Positions 61,656-64,000 of a DNA stretch of 64,000 nt are shown one piece after another. Every line of letters starts with the position of its first letter. The stretch's first letter is position 1. A program made the translations under genes and the position numbers. The notes under the pieces are model-generated. The model was not told the DNA's origin. It saw only the letters and a program-made list of their open reading frames with translations, and made no database searches. The DNA lies in the NCBI RefSeq assembly GCF_007993065.1, contig NZ_VOPL01000007.1, forward strand, positions 106,926-170,925. The letters run 5' to 3'. The DNA is from Paracoccus aurantiacus (lineage in GTDB: Bacteria > Pseudomonadota > Alphaproteobacteria > Rhodobacterales > Rhodobacteraceae).

Positions 61656-62177
61656 ATGGCCGAAGACATCAAATCCCTCGACCAGTTGAAAGACGTGGTC
61701 ACGGAAACCGCAGCACCCGCAGGTGCCGCCGTTGAAACCGCAGGCACCGCTGTCGCACCCGCCGCCCCGCGCGAGCCGGTTCGCGACCAGCACGGCCGCG
61801 CCTATGCCACGGGCAAGCGCAAGGACGCCGTTGCCCGCGTCTGGGTGAAAGCCGGTTCCGGCAAGATCACCGTCAACGGCAAGCCGATGAACGAATATTT
61901 TGCGCGTCCGGTGTTGCAGATGATCCTGCGTCAGCCTTTCGATATCGCGGGCGTTGCTGGTCAGTATGACGTTGTTGCAACCGTTACCGGTGGTGGCCTG
62001 TCGGGTCAGGCCGGTGCAGTCAAGCACGGCATTTCCAAGGCGCTGCAACTGCACGAGCCGTCGCTGCGCGCCGCGCTGAAAGCCGCTGGCTTCCTGACCC
62101 GCGACAGCCGCGTTGTGGAACGGAAGAAATACGGTAAGGCCAAGGCACGCCGCAGCTTCCAGTTCTCGAAGCGCTGA
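61656..62177 (+). CDS. rpsI: 30S ribosomal protein uS9
   Basis: The 173-residue protein contains the uS9 core [49 protein letters not shown] and the [17 protein letters not shown] segment, ending [16 protein letters not shown], whose last Arg contacts P-site tRNA. An Ala/Thr-rich N-terminal extension of about 45 residues makes it longer than E. coli uS9 (130). This is common in alphaproteobacteria. A terminator follows. Confidence 0.97.
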   Translation: MAEDIKSLDQLKDVVTETAAPAGAAVETAGTAVAPAAPREPVRDQHGRAYATGKRKDAVARVWVKAGSGKITVNGKPMNEYFARPVLQMILRQPFDIAGVAGQYDVVATVTGGGLSGQAGAVKHGISKALQLHEPSLRAALKAAGFLTRDSRVVERKKYGKAKARRSFQFSKR

Positions 62178-62202
62178 TCCGCGTCTCAAGCTACGATCAA
62201 TG

Positions 62203-62227
62203 CGCGGCCCATTCGGGCCGCGTTTTT
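62203..62227 (+). terminator. Terminator of rplM-rpsI
   Basis: CGCGGCCC (62203-62210) pairs with GGGCCGCG (62215-62222) around ATTC, and a T5 run (62223-62227) follows. Confidence 0.93.
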
Positions 62228-62244
62228 CATTTCCAATCGTTGTT

Positions 62245-63144
62245 TCAGCCCGGCCCGGATACGGCTTTCGCCAGCCGCGCCCGCCTTCCCTCGGCCCGCA
62301 AGGCAAAGTAATTCGCCGACAGGATCATGGCGACCCCGACCAGAAGCCACGGGCCGACTGTCTCGCCATACAACAGATAGCCCACAATCGCGATCAGCGG
62401 TACGCGCAGGAAGTCGATCGGAATAGCGACAGAGACGTCAAGGGTCTGGAACGCGCGCGCCATGGTGAAATGTGCCGACAGACCGCACAGCCCGGCGAGA
62501 ATGATCCACGGCAGGTTTCCTGCCTCGACCGGCCGCCAATCGAACGTTGCGAACACCAGTCCCATCGGCAATTGCATCAGGACCATCCACGCCACGATGA
62601 CGCCCGGCGTATTCGTGCGTGTCAATCGCTTCACGAGCACGGCAGACATGCCATAGCCAGCGGCAGCAAGCAGCACAATGAACGAGGCCGGGTCCAGAAC
62701 CTCGACGCCGGGACGCAGGATCAGCATCACGCCAAGGAAGCTTACGGCGATAGCCGCGATGCGCGGTCTGGTGAGTGGCTCGCCCAGGATCAGGAACGCG
62801 AAGATTGCGACCCAGACAGGCATCGTGAATTCAAGCGCAAATACCTCTGTCAGCGGCAACAGCGCCACGCCAAGCGTCCAGCAATACTGTGCACTGAAGT
62901 GGACGACGTTGCGAAGCGCGTTCAGCGGCAGGCTGCGCAGGTGCCGCATTTCCGGCCAGAGACGCCGCGCCAGAACCGCGATCACGAAGACGCCGACGAC
63001 AGACCTGAAAAACAGGATCTGAAAGGTCGAAAGATTAGATGAAAGCTCTCGCGACGCGACGGCCATCGCGATGAACGAGGCGAGGCTACCGATCATCCAC
63101 AAGACGCCGACAGTCATTGGTGGCGCGCTGACCTTATCGTTCAT
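62245..63144 (-). CDS. EamA-family (DMT) transporter
   Basis: The 299-residue protein starts at ATG 63142-63144; upstream in-frame residues are unlikely to be coding. It has ten transmembrane helices in two EamA halves: LWMIGSLASFIAMAVASREL to VFVIAVLARRL and then the second half around ASFIVLLAAAGYGMSAVLVKRLTR. FQILFFRSVVGVFV is the first-half EamA motif, and VPLIAIVGYLLYGETVGPWLLVGVAMILSANYF the typical ending of the second. It may export metabolites or drugs. The substrate is unknown. It is divergent from the guanidine-riboswitch gene. Confidence 0.88.
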   Translation of the reverse strand: MNDKVSAPPMTVGVLWMIGSLASFIAMAVASRELSSNLSTFQILFFRSVVGVFVIAVLARRLWPEMRHLRSLPLNALRNVVHFSAQYCWTLGVALLPLTEVFALEFTMPVWVAIFAFLILGEPLTRPRIAAIAVSFLGVMLILRPGVEVLDPASFIVLLAAAGYGMSAVLVKRLTRTNTPGVIVAWMVLMQLPMGLVFATFDWRPVEAGNLPWIILAGLCGLSAHFTMARAFQTLDVSVAIPIDFLRVPLIAIVGYLLYGETVGPWLLVGVAMILSANYFALRAEGRRARLAKAVSGPG

Positions 63145-63262
63145 GCTTGGTCCCCTGATCCCACGCAATCAGTTCAAGCGTGATTGCCTTGCCTCGGCAA
63201 GATCGAGATGCAGCGGCGGTGCATAGAAAACGGGCATGGTGGTTGCCCTCGTGCAACCATTG

Positions 63263-63276
63263 GCGCAAATTTGCGC
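63263..63276. repeat. 14-bp perfect palindrome upstream of the exporter gene
   Basis: GCGCAAATTTGCGC is a perfect dyad in the region between the EamA gene and the riboswitch, next to a GGTTGC/GCAACC hairpin (63241-63258). It could be an operator in the divergent promoter. Confidence 0.45.
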
Positions 63277-63320
63277 AGACATCTTTTTCGGGCCGCGCTA
63301 TCGCGTATCTTGCAGAGGAA

Positions 63321-63364
63321 GGGGACGACCCCGGCCAGTGTGGCGCAGCATTCAGGACGGCCTG
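63321..63364 (+). promoter_or_regulatory. Guanidine-II (mini-ykkC) riboswitch
   Basis: Two short hairpins with ACGR tetraloops lie in tandem: GGGG-ACGA-CCCC (63321-63332) and CAGG-ACGG-CCTG (63353-63364), separated by 20 nt. The loops fit the ACGR consensus of guanidine-II riboswitches, which bind guanidinium at the two loops. The Shine-Dalgarno AAAGG follows just after hairpin 2 and the ATG is 14 nt after hairpin 2, fitting control of translation. The gene downstream is a SugE/Gdx-type exporter, the expected partner. Strongly supported by loop, spacing and gene. Confidence 0.88.
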
Positions 63365-63378
63365 CAAAGGATACAGTC

Positions 63379-63690
63379 ATGATCTGGTTGCAACTCATCA
63401 CCGCCGGCCTTCTCGAAGTTGTCTGGGCATATACGCTGAAACAGTCGCACGGCTTCACCCGCTTGGGCTACAGTGCCGTGACCGTGGCGGCGATGATCGC
63501 AAGTTTCTGGCTTCTGGCGCGGGCGATGCAGGTCCTGCCGCTTGGTACTGCCTATGTCGTCTGGACCGGAATCGGATCTGTCGGCGCGTTCATTCTGGGA
63601 ATCACGCTTCTGGGCGAGGCCGCATCGGTCATGCGAATCGCGGCGGCGGCGATGATCGTCGGCGGGATTGTCCTGATGAAACTCAGCTGA
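63379..63690 (+). CDS. gdx: SMR-family guanidinium exporter (SugE/Gdx type)
   Basis: The 103-residue protein has four transmembrane helices: [21 protein letters not shown] with the essential Glu of helix 1 (residue 12 or so, in LLEVVWAY), [41 protein letters not shown] (the T-A-Y-x-V-W-T-G-I-G motif) and [21 protein letters not shown]. The E-V-x-W-A start is typical of Gdx/SugE, which exports guanidinium in exchange for protons as a dual-topology dimer. The guanidine-II riboswitch upstream supports this assignment over general drug efflux. ATG 63379 was chosen over longer frames because of SD position. Confidence 0.92.
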   Translation: MIWLQLITAGLLEVVWAYTLKQSHGFTRLGYSAVTVAAMIASFWLLARAMQVLPLGTAYVVWTGIGSVGAFILGITLLGEAASVMRIAAAAMIVGGIVLMKLS

Positions 63691-63907
63691 ACACCCCGCT
63701 CTGCTCGGCAAACGGGCCGGGCAATCACGACAGAATCGCGACCGAGTCATCGCCATCAGGTGCGATTCTGTCGTGGACACATCGTGATTCCCTGCCCGTT
63801 TCGCCACGCGGCGCGTCCCTTCCAGACGATTCATAGCCGCGGCCGTATATTTTTATCTGTAACATCAGCCACTTACGATTTTCGTATTATTTCTTTTACG
63901 AATTGGG
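63691..63907. other. Non-coding spacer between the exporter and the rrn promoter
   Basis: No gene is supported. It contains the 14-bp inverted repeat at 63726-63775 and then an AT-rich stretch from about 63841 to 63905 that could serve as UP element for the promoter at 63908. Confidence 0.5.
63726..63775. repeat. 14-bp inverted repeat after the exporter gene
   Basis: CACGACAGAATCGC (63726-63739) recurs inverted as GCGATTCTGTCGTG (63762-63775), with a 22-nt loop. An extra partial repeat (ATCACGA/TCGTGAT) flanks it. There is no T-run, and it could be an exporter transcript end or a protein site. Confidence 0.65.
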
Positions 63908-63936
63908 TTGCGCGTTTTGTTTGGTGGGCCTAGATA
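63908..63936 (+). promoter_or_regulatory. Probable rRNA operon promoter
   Basis: TTGCGC (63908-63913), 17 bp, then TAGATA (63931-63936) form a promoter behind an AT-rich upstream stretch, followed by a GC-rich leader with GGGGTCGCGGAAGAAAAAGTT at the window's end. I recall closely similar leader text upstream of 16S genes in Rhodobacteraceae. The 16S gene itself would lie beyond the right edge, so this is not confirmed. Confidence 0.6.
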
Positions 63937-64000
63937 GCCGCTCACCGAGACGGCGACGCTGGTTCGGTTGGGGCTCTGAGGGGTCGCGGAAGAAAAAGTT

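Overview
The window looks like chromosomal DNA of a Rhodobacteraceae alphaproteobacterium, probably close to Paracoccus. Support comes from high GC, a serC-serA operon with a serC-type RNA leader, glnB-glnA, prfA-prmC followed by a DUF4167 gene, the rpsF-rpsR-rplI and rplM-rpsI operons, and an rrn-type promoter at the right edge. The genus is inferred from gene content and order only.

Region 1 (1-13.2 kb) is accessory catabolism. It starts with the end of one tripartite tricarboxylate (TTT) transport locus: a partial binding protein, a divergent LysR gene and a DUF3237 gene. A 1.3 kb scar follows with an IS3-family transposase fragment and a 12-bp inverted repeat. A second catabolic locus comes next: a TIM-barrel isomerase and a flavoprotein dehydrogenase divergent from a LysR gene, then TctC-TctB-TctA, a gutted Gfo/Idh/MocA gene and an AroE/quinate-dehydrogenase-like gene, with kduD-kduI convergent. 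A bipartite sequence (11 bp, 19-bp gap, 13 bp) sits on both sides of the second LysR gene and is probably its operator.

Region 2 (13.3-25.4 kb) holds a response regulator and a PAS hybrid kinase divergent from a seven-gene operon: acyl-CoA synthetase, LivG, LivH, a VOC protein, LivM, LivK and LivF. A PaaK-like ligase and a ModE-like DNA-binding protein follow. It looks like uptake and CoA activation of an organic acid under two-component control.

Region 3 (25.6-54.8 kb) is mostly housekeeping: a 42-residue conserved protein, mutT, argJ, a parvulin, secA, rimI-tsaB-nfuA, usp, a sugar transferase, creA, DUF2585, a phosphatase, serA-serC, glnA-glnB, tig, tRNA-Leu(UAG), an NAD(P)HX dehydratase, a BrkB-type protein, ribosomal genes, yceI, agmatinase, prfA-prmC, DUF4167 and ggt.

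Region 4 (54.8-57.2 kb) is a short AT-richer island between ggt and trpS. It carries a DUF262 (GmrSD-N-like) gene split by a frameshift in an A9 run, followed directly by a HEPN-like putative RNase. This is the best candidate for an anti-phage or toxin-like module in the window.

Region 5 (57.2-64.0 kb) returns to core genes: trpS, a rhomboid-like protein lacking both catalytic residues, an enoyl-CoA hydratase, a thioesterase, a membrane protein, rplM-rpsI, an EamA transporter, and a small multidrug resistance exporter preceded by two ACGR-loop hairpins that match a guanidine-II (mini-ykkC) riboswitch. The right edge carries a probable rRNA operon promoter.
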